Below are positions 1 through 6,220 of a stretch of 9,582 nt of DNA, in pieces (the stretch's first letter is position 1; each line of letters begins with the position of its first letter). This DNA comes from Candidatus Poseidoniaceae archaeon (GTDB lineage: Archaea > Thermoplasmatota > Poseidoniia > Poseidoniales > Poseidoniaceae): positions 1-9,582 of the forward strand of contig JAQXFJ010000129.1 of assembly GCA_029250385.1 (NCBI GenBank), given 5' to 3'. The notes beneath the pieces are model-generated. The model was given only the letters and a program-made list of their open reading frames with translations, searched no databases and was not told where the DNA came from. The position numbers were made by a program, and so were the translations under genes.

Positions 1-180
1 CCAGAACTTGCTGAATTCCCCTCAAAATACATCTTTGAGCCACATCTAGCTCCACTGCATATCCAAGAATCAGCAGGATGTCTGATTGGCACGGACTATC
101 CAAATCCAATAATAGATCGAAAAGACTCACGGAAAAAGAATTTGCAATCATTCAAGCACAGTCTTGAAAAATTACGATAA
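1..180 (+). CDS. DNA photolyase/cryptochrome, C-terminal end (5' truncated by window edge)
   Basis: Frame 1 is open from the window edge to a TAA at 178-180 and gives 59 residues. They read like the end of the FAD-binding domain of class I photolyases and cryptochromes: a KYIFEPH-x-APLH segment, then an AGC-x-IG stretch, then YPNPIIDRKDSRKKNL, which matches the family's typical YPxPIVDHxxAR ending. In that family the enzyme binds FAD and repairs UV-induced pyrimidine dimers using light; cryptochromes share the fold. The N-terminal antenna domain and most of the FAD domain lie outside the window, so repair enzyme and photoreceptor cannot be told apart. It is followed by about 60 non-coding bases and a gene facing it on the other strand. 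The family call is confident; the subclass is open. Confidence 0.8.
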   Translation, partial: PELAEFPSKYIFEPHLAPLHIQESAGCLIGTDYPNPIIDRKDSRKKNLQSFKHSLEKLR

Positions 181-239
181 TTCCCTTGATAATGCAAGGC
201 TTACCAACGAGATAGAAAACAATCTCAACAAATAAGACA

Positions 240-704
240 TTAGTTAGATTTTGCCGGTATTGAAGAGTGGTGTAATTGGATTCTCAGGCCCCCATCTGCA
301 TCCTCAATATAGCCAAACGTGTATTCAACTTTTACCTCAACGCCTTCTTGATTGGTGAAGAAATAATTCCCCATTGCTAAGGCTGTATTGCCATCAATAA
401 TTACATCAGAGTTTTCAAAACGTACATTAGTCCACCCATTGATGGCAAATCCTTGGTCTTCCGGGCATGCATTATTTGACGCAACGAAATACGAAAGTGC
501 GGTTTGGAAGGTTGGTCTAAACTGGTCGGTAGCAGCAAGGGTCGGTTTAAACAATACTGGTCCCATTTGGTAAGCGTATAATGTGTTAACGTGGTCTGTT
601 GCTAAGCCGACATAATCATCACCGTTTGTATGAGCAGTGGCTATTGCCACAATTCCTTCACCCCATGCTCTTTGTGCATCTTTGATGTCGGCTAAACTCA
701 CCAT
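240..704 (-). CDS. NTF2/SnoaL-like (CaMKII-association-domain-like) protein
   Basis: This 154-residue soluble protein has no signal peptide or membrane helix. Recognisable blocks in order are AWGEGIV (13-19), FKPTLA (52-57), QFRPT (61-65), ALSYF (69-73), MGNYFFT (111-117), VKVEYTFGY (124-132) and LHHSSIP (144-150). These match, from memory, a family of NTF2-fold proteins often labelled phosphoribosyl-AMP cyclohydrolase-like because some members are annotated or fused with that enzyme; this one has no cyclohydrolase domain. The closing LHHSS block resembles the CaMKII association domain, which oligomerises through a cone-shaped pocket. The substrate or ligand is unknown. The ATG at 704 is preceded by GGGATGATTAGTC, a plausible Shine-Dalgarno sequence, which supports this start. 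The gene diverges from another NTF2-like gene 90 bases away. The family is better known in bacteria and cyanobacteria, so transfer is possible but not shown. Confidence 0.75.
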   Translation of the reverse strand: MVSLADIKDAQRAWGEGIVAIATAHTNGDDYVGLATDHVNTLYAYQMGPVLFKPTLAATDQFRPTFQTALSYFVASNNACPEDQGFAINGWTNVRFENSDVIIDGNTALAMGNYFFTNQEGVEVKVEYTFGYIEDADGGLRIQLHHSSIPAKSN

Positions 705-765
705 GACTAATCATCCCTAAACATCGGTTGAGTCGACACCTTATCATTTTTCTACATACGAGTAG

Positions 766-771
766 TTTAAG
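766..771 (+). promoter_or_regulatory. possible TATA element for the 795 gene
   Basis: TTTAAG lies 23 bases before the ATG at 795, in the 90-base gap between two divergent genes. The distance would fit an archaeal TATA box feeding a leaderless transcript, and no Shine-Dalgarno sequence precedes that ATG. On the other strand the same bases read CTTAAA, about 60 bases from the 704 start, so the element could serve both genes. It is a single weak match to the consensus. Confidence 0.3.
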
Positions 772-794
772 CACTATCTAACAATGGGCGAATC

Positions 795-1145
795 ATGTCT
801 ATAATTACAGCATATAATGAAGCCTGGGAAAACGCAGATGTCGACGCACTTAGAGCATTAATCCATGATGATTGTGTCTTTAATCCCCATGTTGGAGGAT
901 TTACCATGAGTAAATCCGATATCCTTGGATTTGTTGCCGGAGACGGTACTCCAAAATCTGAAGCAAACAGAATTTTGTTCGAAAATGATGAAGTCGGCGT
1001 TGCACATTCAATCGTTCACTTTGCTAACGACTCTGACTCCGAAGCAGTAATGTCGTTCATGCGCTTCAAAGATGGTCAAATAATCTCCATGGAAACTGGT
1101 GCTACACCACTTTCTGATGACTACAAGTTAGTCGGTCAAGAATAA
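795..1145 (+). CDS. NTF2/SnoaL-like protein (DUF4440-type size)
   Basis: This 116-residue soluble protein begins AYNEAWENADVDALRALI-HDDCVF, the usual first helix of SnoaL/NTF2-like folds (W, then a DxDALxxL helix, then a DDxxF turn). It ends with strands FKDGQIISMETGATPL, which match the family's closing 'F-K-DGKI' sheet. The family includes small cyclases, isomerases, ligand carriers and orphan proteins, so no reaction can be assigned. No catalytic Asp/His set can be placed with confidence. There is no clear Shine-Dalgarno sequence before the ATG; a leaderless start from the TTTAAG at 766 would explain this. It diverges from the other NTF2-like gene and converges with the thiolase gene with a 3-base gap. 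Confidence 0.75.
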   Translation: MSIITAYNEAWENADVDALRALIHDDCVFNPHVGGFTMSKSDILGFVAGDGTPKSEANRILFENDEVGVAHSIVHFANDSDSEAVMSFMRFKDGQIISMETGATPLSDDYKLVGQE

Positions 1146-1148
1146 TAC

Positions 1149-2159
1149 TTAGTTCGCTAGTTCGTTTTTGACCATTGCACGCATTTCACATGCCTTGCAC
1201 TGGTCGTTTGACGTAATTGATGAGCAAACAGGACACTCCTTTGGCGGACTTGGTCGAGATTGATGACCGCCTAATTCGATTATTTGATTGCGTAATTCCT
1301 TAACATTGTCTGCCATACGTAGTAGTCCATGTCTAGTGCCAGGGACATCTGCCTCCATAGTGGCTACCATTTCTCTATGGCGCCATCTAAGGGCTCCTCT
1401 AGCATGTGGGCATTCTTCATGATGAATTGGTAGATTTTTGTGTACTGCATAAAGGTGGACTTCTTGTTCAGGTATCCATCTAAGTGGTACAATTCTAGGT
1501 GGTAGACCATCAATGGGGGTGTTGGTATGGGGTGCTAATCTTAGCGTTCTTTCTAAATCACCATTTGACATATTCATCAGCACTGTTTGAGCCATGTCGT
1601 CTAAGTTATGTCCCAGTGCCATAACATCTGCATTGACCTTTTTGGCTAAATGATTGATGCCTTGGCGGCGAAATACTCCACAATAGGAGCAAGGCATTCC
1701 CGGTGCACCGGGATTATTCTTGGTCATGCCTGGTATGAGTTTGGCAACGGTATCCATTTCTTCAAATCCTAGCTCTTTGTAGGAGATCGTGATGAACTCG
1801 ACTCCTAGGCTTTTACACAAATCTTCTGCGCATTTTAGTGACGGTGGCCGGTAGCCATCGATCCCCTCATCAACCGTACCAGCAATAATCTTGACATCGG
1901 GTCTAACTCCCAAGATGTCGACTAAAGTCTCCAACAGTACTGCTGAGTCTTTACCTCCAGAGATCGCAACAAAAATCGTGGTTTCCTGGCCTTTCTTCAA
2001 AATAAGTTGCTTGCGTAACTCCTTGGCGATTTTTTTACGGATTGACTTAGCAAGGTGTTGACCACACAGAACTCGGCCTGAATAGGCTTGCTCCAACAAT
2101 GCTGGCTTGTTGCAGGAATCGCAGGAAGGGATATCAAGACCTCCAACTTTGCCTGCCAT
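1149..2159 (-). CDS. TIGR00269-family tRNA 2-thiolation enzyme (TtuA/Ncs6 type)
   Basis: This 336-residue cytosolic enzyme belongs to the ATP-pyrophosphatase (PP-loop) family that adenylates a tRNA uridine and replaces its oxygen with sulfur, giving s2U34 (Ncs6/CTU1) or s2T54 (TtuA). Visible parts: an N-terminal zinc finger with C13, C16, C32 and H35; the PP-loop SGGKDS at 67-72; PCSYCG with C157 and C160, and C250 in EECPH, the three cysteines that bind the Fe-S cluster in TtuA; GHNLDD at 183-188; and a C-terminal zinc finger with C309, C312, C321 and C324. All key residues are present, so it should be active. Sulfur normally comes from a ubiquitin-like carrier protein, not seen here. Whether position 34 or 54 is modified cannot be told from sequence, so no symbol is given. 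The start at 2159 has no Shine-Dalgarno sequence, suggesting a short or absent leader. Confidence 0.92.
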   Translation of the reverse strand: MAGKVGGLDIPSCDSCNKPALLEQAYSGRVLCGQHLAKSIRKKIAKELRKQLILKKGQETTIFVAISGGKDSAVLLETLVDILGVRPDVKIIAGTVDEGIDGYRPPSLKCAEDLCKSLGVEFITISYKELGFEEMDTVAKLIPGMTKNNPGAPGMPCSYCGVFRRQGINHLAKKVNADVMALGHNLDDMAQTVLMNMSNGDLERTLRLAPHTNTPIDGLPPRIVPLRWIPEQEVHLYAVHKNLPIHHEECPHARGALRWRHREMVATMEADVPGTRHGLLRMADNVKELRNQIIELGGHQSRPSPPKECPVCSSITSNDQCKACEMRAMVKNELAN

Positions 2160-2247
2160 GAAATGTCGTAAACCGCCTAGTGTTTGAGTTCATCGCATGT
2201 TTATTGTTATTAGGTGCCAAGTCCAAAGGTAGTAATTAACCAATTAA

Positions 2248-2391
2248 GAAATCAAATTTCCAATTAGAAAATTTATTTCACAAATGGTCAAATTATTCAT
2301 CCACTTATCGGCAGCAACCTTGCGCGGAAAAGGCAGAATAAAGGCGCTTCCGCGCAGCTTTTCTTTCAAATCCAGTTGGAGATTTGATTTT
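2248..2391 (+). repeat. long-range inverted repeat enclosing the GC-rich stem
   Basis: Bases 2248-2261 can pair with 2378-2391 over 14 consecutive positions: 12 Watson-Crick and two G-U. The core is ATCAAATTTCC against GGAGATTTGAT. The loop holds the 2321-2356 stem, so a transcript through here could fold as an outer helix around a GC-rich inner hairpin. The right arm can instead pair locally (CAAATC 2367-2372 with GATTTG 2381-2386), making the two folds exclusive. The arms are AT-rich and a chance match is not excluded. Confidence 0.35.
2321..2356 (+). repeat. GC-rich 9-base inverted repeat (hairpin)
   Basis: TGCGCGGAA (2321-2329) and TTCCGCGCA (2348-2356) are perfect reverse complements separated by 18 bases. 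On the + strand the second arm is followed by GCTTTTCTTTC, so it has the look of a stem plus T-rich tail, yet no + strand gene ends nearby. It stands out because the surrounding 100 bases are AT-rich. It could be part of a small RNA, a terminator for an unseen transcript, or a protein site. Confidence 0.5.
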
Positions 2392-2395
2392 ACCC

Positions 2396-2402
2396 TTTAA
2401 AT
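2396..2402 (+). promoter_or_regulatory. TATA box, likely promoter of the Roadblock operon
   Basis: TTTAAAT matches the archaeal TATA consensus. Transcription would begin about 25 bases downstream, near 2420-2426, giving a leader of roughly 45-50 bases before the ATG at 2472. The TTTAAA core is itself a palindrome and could also be read toward the thiolase gene. The C6-GTA-G6 palindrome begins one base downstream of this element. The placement is convincing; the start point is inferred from usual archaeal spacing. Confidence 0.5.
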
Positions 2403-2417
2403 CCCCCCGTAGGGGGG
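2403..2417. promoter_or_regulatory. perfect C6-GTA-G6 palindrome beside the TATA box (candidate operator)
   Basis: CCCCCCGTAGGGGGG is a perfect inverted repeat with a 3-base centre, extended by a T/A pair (2402/2418). It lies between the TATA box and the expected transcription start, where a bound protein would block the polymerase. As RNA it would make a seven-pair stem with a triloop, but it is probably upstream of the transcript. Read toward the thiolase gene, it would sit just upstream of the palindromic TATA core. No binding protein can be named. Confidence 0.4.
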
Positions 2418-2447
2418 AAAAAACGCAAAACTTCTTGAAGCCTACAA

Positions 2448-2468
2448 CGCTCACGAACATTTTGAGCG
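2448..2468 (+). promoter_or_regulatory. leader hairpin just before the Roadblock start codon
   Basis: CGCTCA (2448-2453) and TGAGCG (2463-2468) are perfect reverse complements with a 9-base loop. The stem ends three bases before the ATG at 2472 and would lie in the mRNA leader. No clear Shine-Dalgarno sequence is present there. A stem at this spot could lower translation, but a 6-base match is weak evidence. Confidence 0.3.
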
Positions 2469-2471
2469 ACT

Positions 2472-2813
2472 ATGTTACAACGAGTTCTGGCTGGTTTAAC
2501 CAAAACAGAAGGTGTTGAACAAGCAATGCTACTTGATGACTCAGGTAACCTGCTAGCATGCGTTGGAAGCGAGGGGCAAGTCCCTCCTGCTGAAAAGGCC
2601 ATACAGTCAGTGAATGCTGCTGTAGAGTTATGCTCTACCCTAGAGTTGGGGACACTGTACGAGATTTGGTTAGAAGGTGAAAGTCGAATGATGATCGATA
2701 TAGCCGGACCAGGCAGAATTACAGTCCTCGCCGGCCAAGGTGGCCGTCTGGCCCAGTGGCGCCATGCTTTAGATAGAAACCGAAGGATACTAGCAACCAC
2801 TCCAATGATGTGA
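2472..2813 (+). CDS. single-domain Roadblock/LC7 protein
   Basis: This 113-residue protein consists of one Roadblock/LC7 domain. The family pattern is visible: an opening helix (MLQRVLAGLTKTEGV), the strand pair EQAMLLDDSGNLLACVG with its DDSGNLLA turn, a central helix (37-56), strands YEIWLEGESRMMIDIAG and RITVLAG, and a last helix (91-106). Roadblock proteins such as bacterial MglB and eukaryotic LAMTOR/Ego subunits homodimerise and act on or scaffold small Ras-like GTPases; archaeal stand-alone members are common and mostly uncharacterised. It is the first gene of the + operon, and its TGA is followed after four bases by the ATG of a large protein that carries its own Roadblock domain, so a heteromeric assembly is likely. 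The TATA box at 2396 and hairpin at 2448 are its probable control elements. No GTPase gene is in view. Confidence 0.75.
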   Translation: MLQRVLAGLTKTEGVEQAMLLDDSGNLLACVGSEGQVPPAEKAIQSVNAAVELCSTLELGTLYEIWLEGESRMMIDIAGPGRITVLAGQGGRLAQWRHALDRNRRILATTPMM

Positions 2814-2817
2814 TATT

Positions 2818-5800
2818 ATGTTTGACTTACCAAAAGGAATAGCCGTAGAAACCGAAATTGATGTATCACAGGGGGTTATTCAAAACTTTGAACATGGCGT
2901 GATAACCACTTGGATTGGCAAGCGCAAGACACCTGCAGGTCACCGAATAATTCGAGCAGGTCGTACAGTAGGTTACCTTGCAGAAAGTGAAAAAGCCTCA
3001 ATTATCCTTGGTGGTGCGGAGGCAAAGCAACGCCTTCTGGAAATTGAAGCAGCGGGAATGTGTCGCTATGAAGCCCAGAGCTATTCTATGACTGGTCTGG
3101 GTTCAGTCGCTGAGGTTATTCCAGAAGCGTTTGAACACCCTGTTGATGCCCAAGGCCTAATGCCCAAGGGTGACTCAGTTGAACGTTTATTATCGAGAGA
3201 TTTGTCGGTTGTCTTGGCTAAATTAGTCGACAATGTTGCGGTTAGAGGAGCAATTGCAGTTGATGCTGGCATGCTTATTGATTCAGCAGGTGACTTGCCA
3301 ACAGATGGTGAAATACTCGCAAAAGAAGTCGGTGAAACAATTGCAGGTCGTGAAAAATTAGCCCAAGGACTAGGATTTACTGACGGCGGACATTGGACTT
3401 TACATACAGGTGATGGAGCATTACTTCTTGCCCACACGGGCGAAATTGCAATTGCCGTATGGACTGAAGCAAATGCCGACCATACAAGAATTATCAATGC
3501 AACAGCAGCGGCCCTGGAAGGTGAAGTATCCACCGGTCCAGGATTTGGTGAACCATTGCCTGATGGTTTCATTTTACGAGAGGGTAAAGGAGGTGCAGAC
3601 GCAGTACTTTCAATGCTTGCAGATGCTATTGAAGAGGGTGTTACAGGACACATTCAATCTGGTAAATCTTCCAAAGCCGTGAGTTTAATCTTGTCTCGAG
3701 GAATACCAGTAGGAATCTTCGCACCAACTACTGAATCGTTTGAAGAAGCAATGCTTGGACTTACTGAAGCAAGAAGAGTAATTCGGCTACATAGATTGCC
3801 AGCAGGAACTATTCTAACTAGAGAATCTGGTACTGTAAATGAATTTAGCCTTTCATACTTCAAAGATTTACTAGTCACAGTGAGAACTAAGTCAGAAAGT
3901 CGCAGGGCGAATCTTGCTAACCGCTTAAACTCATTAATCGGTTTTGAAATTGGGATGGAAGCTCTTAGAATCTCCCGGGCTAAAGCCAACTTTGTTCAAA
4001 CTAAGGATGGAGTTAGTAAAGGGCTAGAGCAGGTAGAAATTACTCCTGCACCAGGTATAGATGCAGGCTTGCGCCGGAGATTAGAATCAGCAGAACTAAA
4101 GATTGATGATTTGGAAAAAGAGAAATCCTTGCTAAATTCAAAACTTTCTTCTGCTGATGCATCTCGAAAAGCTGCTGAAATTAAAACTAGAGAGGCGATT
4201 GAAACTAGAAATATGCAGGTTGAGAGCGTTGAGAACGTTAACTCTGAAATTAATTCGATGCAAGTAGAATTAGCTGAAGCAAGAAATCGAACAGATGAAG
4301 CAGAGACAAGAGCAGGTAAGTTGGTTAAGCGAGTAAATGAACTAGAACACCAAGTAAGTGTTAGAGCGACAGAACTGGCTAAGGCTCTTGGTGAGACAGA
4401 ATCAAGTGAACAATTACGCCAATCAATTGAAGATATGTCCCTTAAGGAAGCTGGATTAAATGCAGAATTGTCCTCTGCTAGTGAAAAGTTAGGCAGCATC
4501 AGACAACAAACTGAGGACGATGAACGCAGGTTAAGAGTGCTACAGGAACAAGTTTCAGCATCTAGAGAGCGCCATGCTCGTGCTCAAGCAGAATCAATGA
4601 AAGAGGAAGAACGTGTCAATAAGAGTAAATCGGAATTAGAAATAATCGAATCAGAGGCAAAAGTCGCAAGGCGCAGAGCTGAAGACGAGAGAATAAGACT
4701 GAGCACAGATGAAGCCCGCTTCGCCCAGATACAAGGTGAAATGCGCCAATTAATGCAAGAGCGCAGAAACCTGCTTCGAGAATTGGGCGATTTAGGCGCC
4801 AAACGTGGTCATGCTGAGGGAGAATTAACCATTCTTGTAGAGAATGCTAAACAGTTGGCACAAGCTCATGAAGAAGCTTTGGCAGACATAAATGAAGCCG
4901 ATAGAATCAGAGCAAGACTGGCTGAAGAACCGCTTGCTCAAGCCCTACTAGACGATGCTTCAACCTTTGAGGGGCTAGCACCGGTACTAGAAAGACTCGA
5001 ACGCTCAAGAAGTTTGGGCTATTCTGTAACATTACTCGATAGAGCGGTTGAGCGGGCTTTACAAGTTATTCAAAAGACCGTAGATCACGTTGCAGCAACC
5101 CCTCGATATCTATTATCCAGCGAAGTTATGGAGCTATTAGAAAGACAGGTGCCGCAAACTGCCGGTGCTGTTAGAGGTCTCTCAAGATGGTCTGTGCAAC
5201 AAAGGTTGGAACACCAACTTGGGGAGACTGTTGGGAATTTAGTTATTGATTTAGAACGTCTTTTAGAGGATTATGATCACTCGATTACTATGCTAAGGAG
5301 GCTGAGGAACGTCCTTGAACAGTTAACAAGATTAGGTGCGCCACCGCAAGAAGTTGAAAACCTAATGTCGAATTGCAACCGACCAGAATCTCTACCCTAC
5401 ATCGCTCAAGCAACCAGAAAACTAATCCAAAAAGCACTTGATGATATTTATCTAGAATCCGATCAAAGAGATGCTGGTGAGGCGATCGCATTGGAGGAAA
5501 CCGCAAGAGTGCTTGAAGAATTGATCACTCAAATAGATGCATCTGGATTAGCCGGTGGTTCTCCAAGCGGACTACTATGGGACTTCCAAAGAGATGGTTT
5601 GTTGCCCTATGAAAGAGAGGTAATCGACCCAGCCCAAAAAACTCCTATTGATGAAGAAATGGTCAAGCACATGGAATCTAATATTTCTGGAGAGGTAATG
5701 CTAGAGGAAGAGGTCTCCCATGTTTCAGTTGATGAAGATGGCTGGGAAACCTTAGATTTGCCTGATGATTCATCTACTGATGAGGAAGAAGAAGTAGAAT

Positions 5801-5961
5801 TTGTTGAACTGCAACCAATCAGCGATGATGATGAAAGAGCGGCACTGGAAGCTGAACTTGCCCGAATTGATGCTTCTTGGGAACATAGGTCTGAGCCTTC
5901 CGTGGTGAAAAGTAATGCCCTTGAAAACCTTGAATCTAAATTATCTGACCTTGATTTGTAG
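2818..5961 (+). CDS. large coiled-coil protein with a Roadblock domain between two DUF2226-like domains
   Basis: This 1047-residue soluble protein has four parts. Residues 1-95 and 247-335 look like two copies of one small alpha/beta domain: each opens with LP(K/D)G, then has GV, exactly 21 residues later G-x-x-VG-x-x-A, and then a G-containing helix with A(K/R)(Q/R). The pattern recalls archaeal DUF2226 or DUF4388 domains, a tentative match. Residues 118-235 are a divergent Roadblock/LC7 domain (VRGAIAVDAGMLIDSAGD, a helix, then GALLLAHTGEIAIAVWT). Residues about 411-705 are heptad-rich, charged coiled coil. Residues 705-930 are helical and probably globular. Residues 943-1007 are very acidic (DEEEEVEFVE), followed by a short amphipathic end. 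There is no membrane helix. It probably dimerises as a rod and may bind the small Roadblock protein encoded just upstream. The start is set by the 4-base gap; GTGAT precedes it. No function is known to me. Confidence 0.75.
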   Translation: MFDLPKGIAVETEIDVSQGVIQNFEHGVITTWIGKRKTPAGHRIIRAGRTVGYLAESEKASIILGGAEAKQRLLEIEAAGMCRYEAQSYSMTGLGSVAEVIPEAFEHPVDAQGLMPKGDSVERLLSRDLSVVLAKLVDNVAVRGAIAVDAGMLIDSAGDLPTDGEILAKEVGETIAGREKLAQGLGFTDGGHWTLHTGDGALLLAHTGEIAIAVWTEANADHTRIINATAAALEGEVSTGPGFGEPLPDGFILREGKGGADAVLSMLADAIEEGVTGHIQSGKSSKAVSLILSRGIPVGIFAPTTESFEEAMLGLTEARRVIRLHRLPAGTILTRESGTVNEFSLSYFKDLLVTVRTKSESRRANLANRLNSLIGFEIGMEALRISRAKANFVQTKDGVSKGLEQVEITPAPGIDAGLRRRLESAELKIDDLEKEKSLLNSKLSSADASRKAAEIKTREAIETRNMQVESVENVNSEINSMQVELAEARNRTDEAETRAGKLVKRVNELEHQVSVRATELAKALGETESSEQLRQSIEDMSLKEAGLNAELSSASEKLGSIRQQTEDDERRLRVLQEQVSASRERHARAQAESMKEEERVNKSKSELEIIESEAKVARRRAEDERIRLSTDEARFAQIQGEMRQLMQERRNLLRELGDLGAKRGHAEGELTILVENAKQLAQAHEEALADINEADRIRARLAEEPLAQALLDDASTFEGLAPVLERLERSRSLGYSVTLLDRAVERALQVIQKTVDHVAATPRYLLSSEVMELLERQVPQTAGAVRGLSRWSVQQRLEHQLGETVGNLVIDLERLLEDYDHSITMLRRLRNVLEQLTRLGAPPQEVENLMSNCNRPESLPYIAQATRKLIQKALDDIYLESDQRDAGEAIALEETARVLEELITQIDASGLAGGSPSGLLWDFQRDGLLPYEREVIDPAQKTPIDEEMVKHMESNISGEVMLEEEVSHVSVDEDGWETLDLPDDSSTDEEEEVEFVELQPISDDDERAALEAELARIDASWEHRSEPSVVKSNALENLESKLSDLDL

Positions 5962-5969
5962 GTGTTGTA

Positions 5970-6218
5970 ATGTCAAATAATCAGGCATCTACACTGTCAG
6001 GCCGTGCTGAAACAATTGGCCGTAAATATCCCCATTTACTAGAGATAATTGCTTTATTAGTGGCCATACTAATTTTCATTTTTGGTCATCAAGTAGTTAG
6101 TGAACAAACAGGTGAAGGGATATTTTCTGTATTTGCTACATATTGCTTATTTCCATTCATACTATTGTTTAGCACAGAAATAATTGGTCGACTTATTCAA
6201 TCGATGTTTAGAGATTAA
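5970..6218 (+). CDS. small two-helix membrane protein
   Basis: This 82-residue protein has a short polar N-terminus (about 1-20), a first membrane helix at about 22-39 (LLEIIALLVAILIFIFG), a polar loop (HQVVSEQTGEG) and a second helix at about 51-72. It has no recognisable motif. The ATG follows the stop codon of the coiled-coil gene by 8 bases, with GGTG (5961-5964) overlapping that stop as a likely Shine-Dalgarno sequence, so the two are probably co-translated from one transcript. Arg and Lys before helix 1 and Arg after helix 2 suggest both ends are cytoplasmic. The position suggests a membrane partner or anchor for the Roadblock and coiled-coil proteins; that is inference from order alone. 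The hydrophobic pattern, Shine-Dalgarno sequence and packing make it a real gene. Confidence 0.75.
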   Translation: MSNNQASTLSGRAETIGRKYPHLLEIIALLVAILIFIFGHQVVSEQTGEGIFSVFATYCLFPFILLFSTEIIGRLIQSMFRD

Positions 6219-6220
6219 GT

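Larger units (their letters stand above)
2160..2471. other. 312-base divergent intergenic region, rich in inverted repeats
   Basis: This is the longest non-coding stretch in the window, between the thiolase gene (-) and the Roadblock gene (+). Bases 2225-2300 are strongly AT-rich, with an imperfect direct repeat starting CCAATTA (2240) and CCAATTAG (2260). Bases 2320-2356 are an abrupt GC-rich island. Then come a TATA box, a C6/G6 palindrome and a hairpin just before the Roadblock start. A basic 38-codon frame (2284-2400) crosses the region but has no coding support. I see no tRNA. The density of self-complementary segments suggests a structured RNA or a set of regulator sites, or both. Individual elements are listed separately. 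Confidence 0.6.

Noticed and set aside
181..239. GAGAT/ATCTC hairpin between the photolyase end and the next gene, as a terminator.
   Set aside because: Only a 5-base stem with an 8-base loop and no T-run; too weak.
2284..2400. A 38-codon + strand frame running through the GC-rich hairpin.
   Set aside because: No Shine-Dalgarno sequence, unusual basic composition, no recognisable motif, and it spans inverted repeats that explain the region better.
3646..3669. A Walker A-like GxxxxGKS (residues 277-284) in the large coiled-coil protein.
   Set aside because: It falls in the strand-turn-strand of the repeated DUF2226-like domain, the first copy lacks it, and no Walker B follows. I take it as a chance match, not an ATPase.
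3081..4499. Several long open frames on the minus strand opposite the large coiled-coil gene.
   Set aside because: Their translations are Ser/Ala/Leu-rich antisense shadows of a well-supported + strand gene, with no motifs.
2818..5961. Naming the 1047-residue protein an SMC or chromosome segregation ATPase.
   Set aside because: Only the coiled coil is similar; there are no ATPase head domains, no hinge and no ABC signature.
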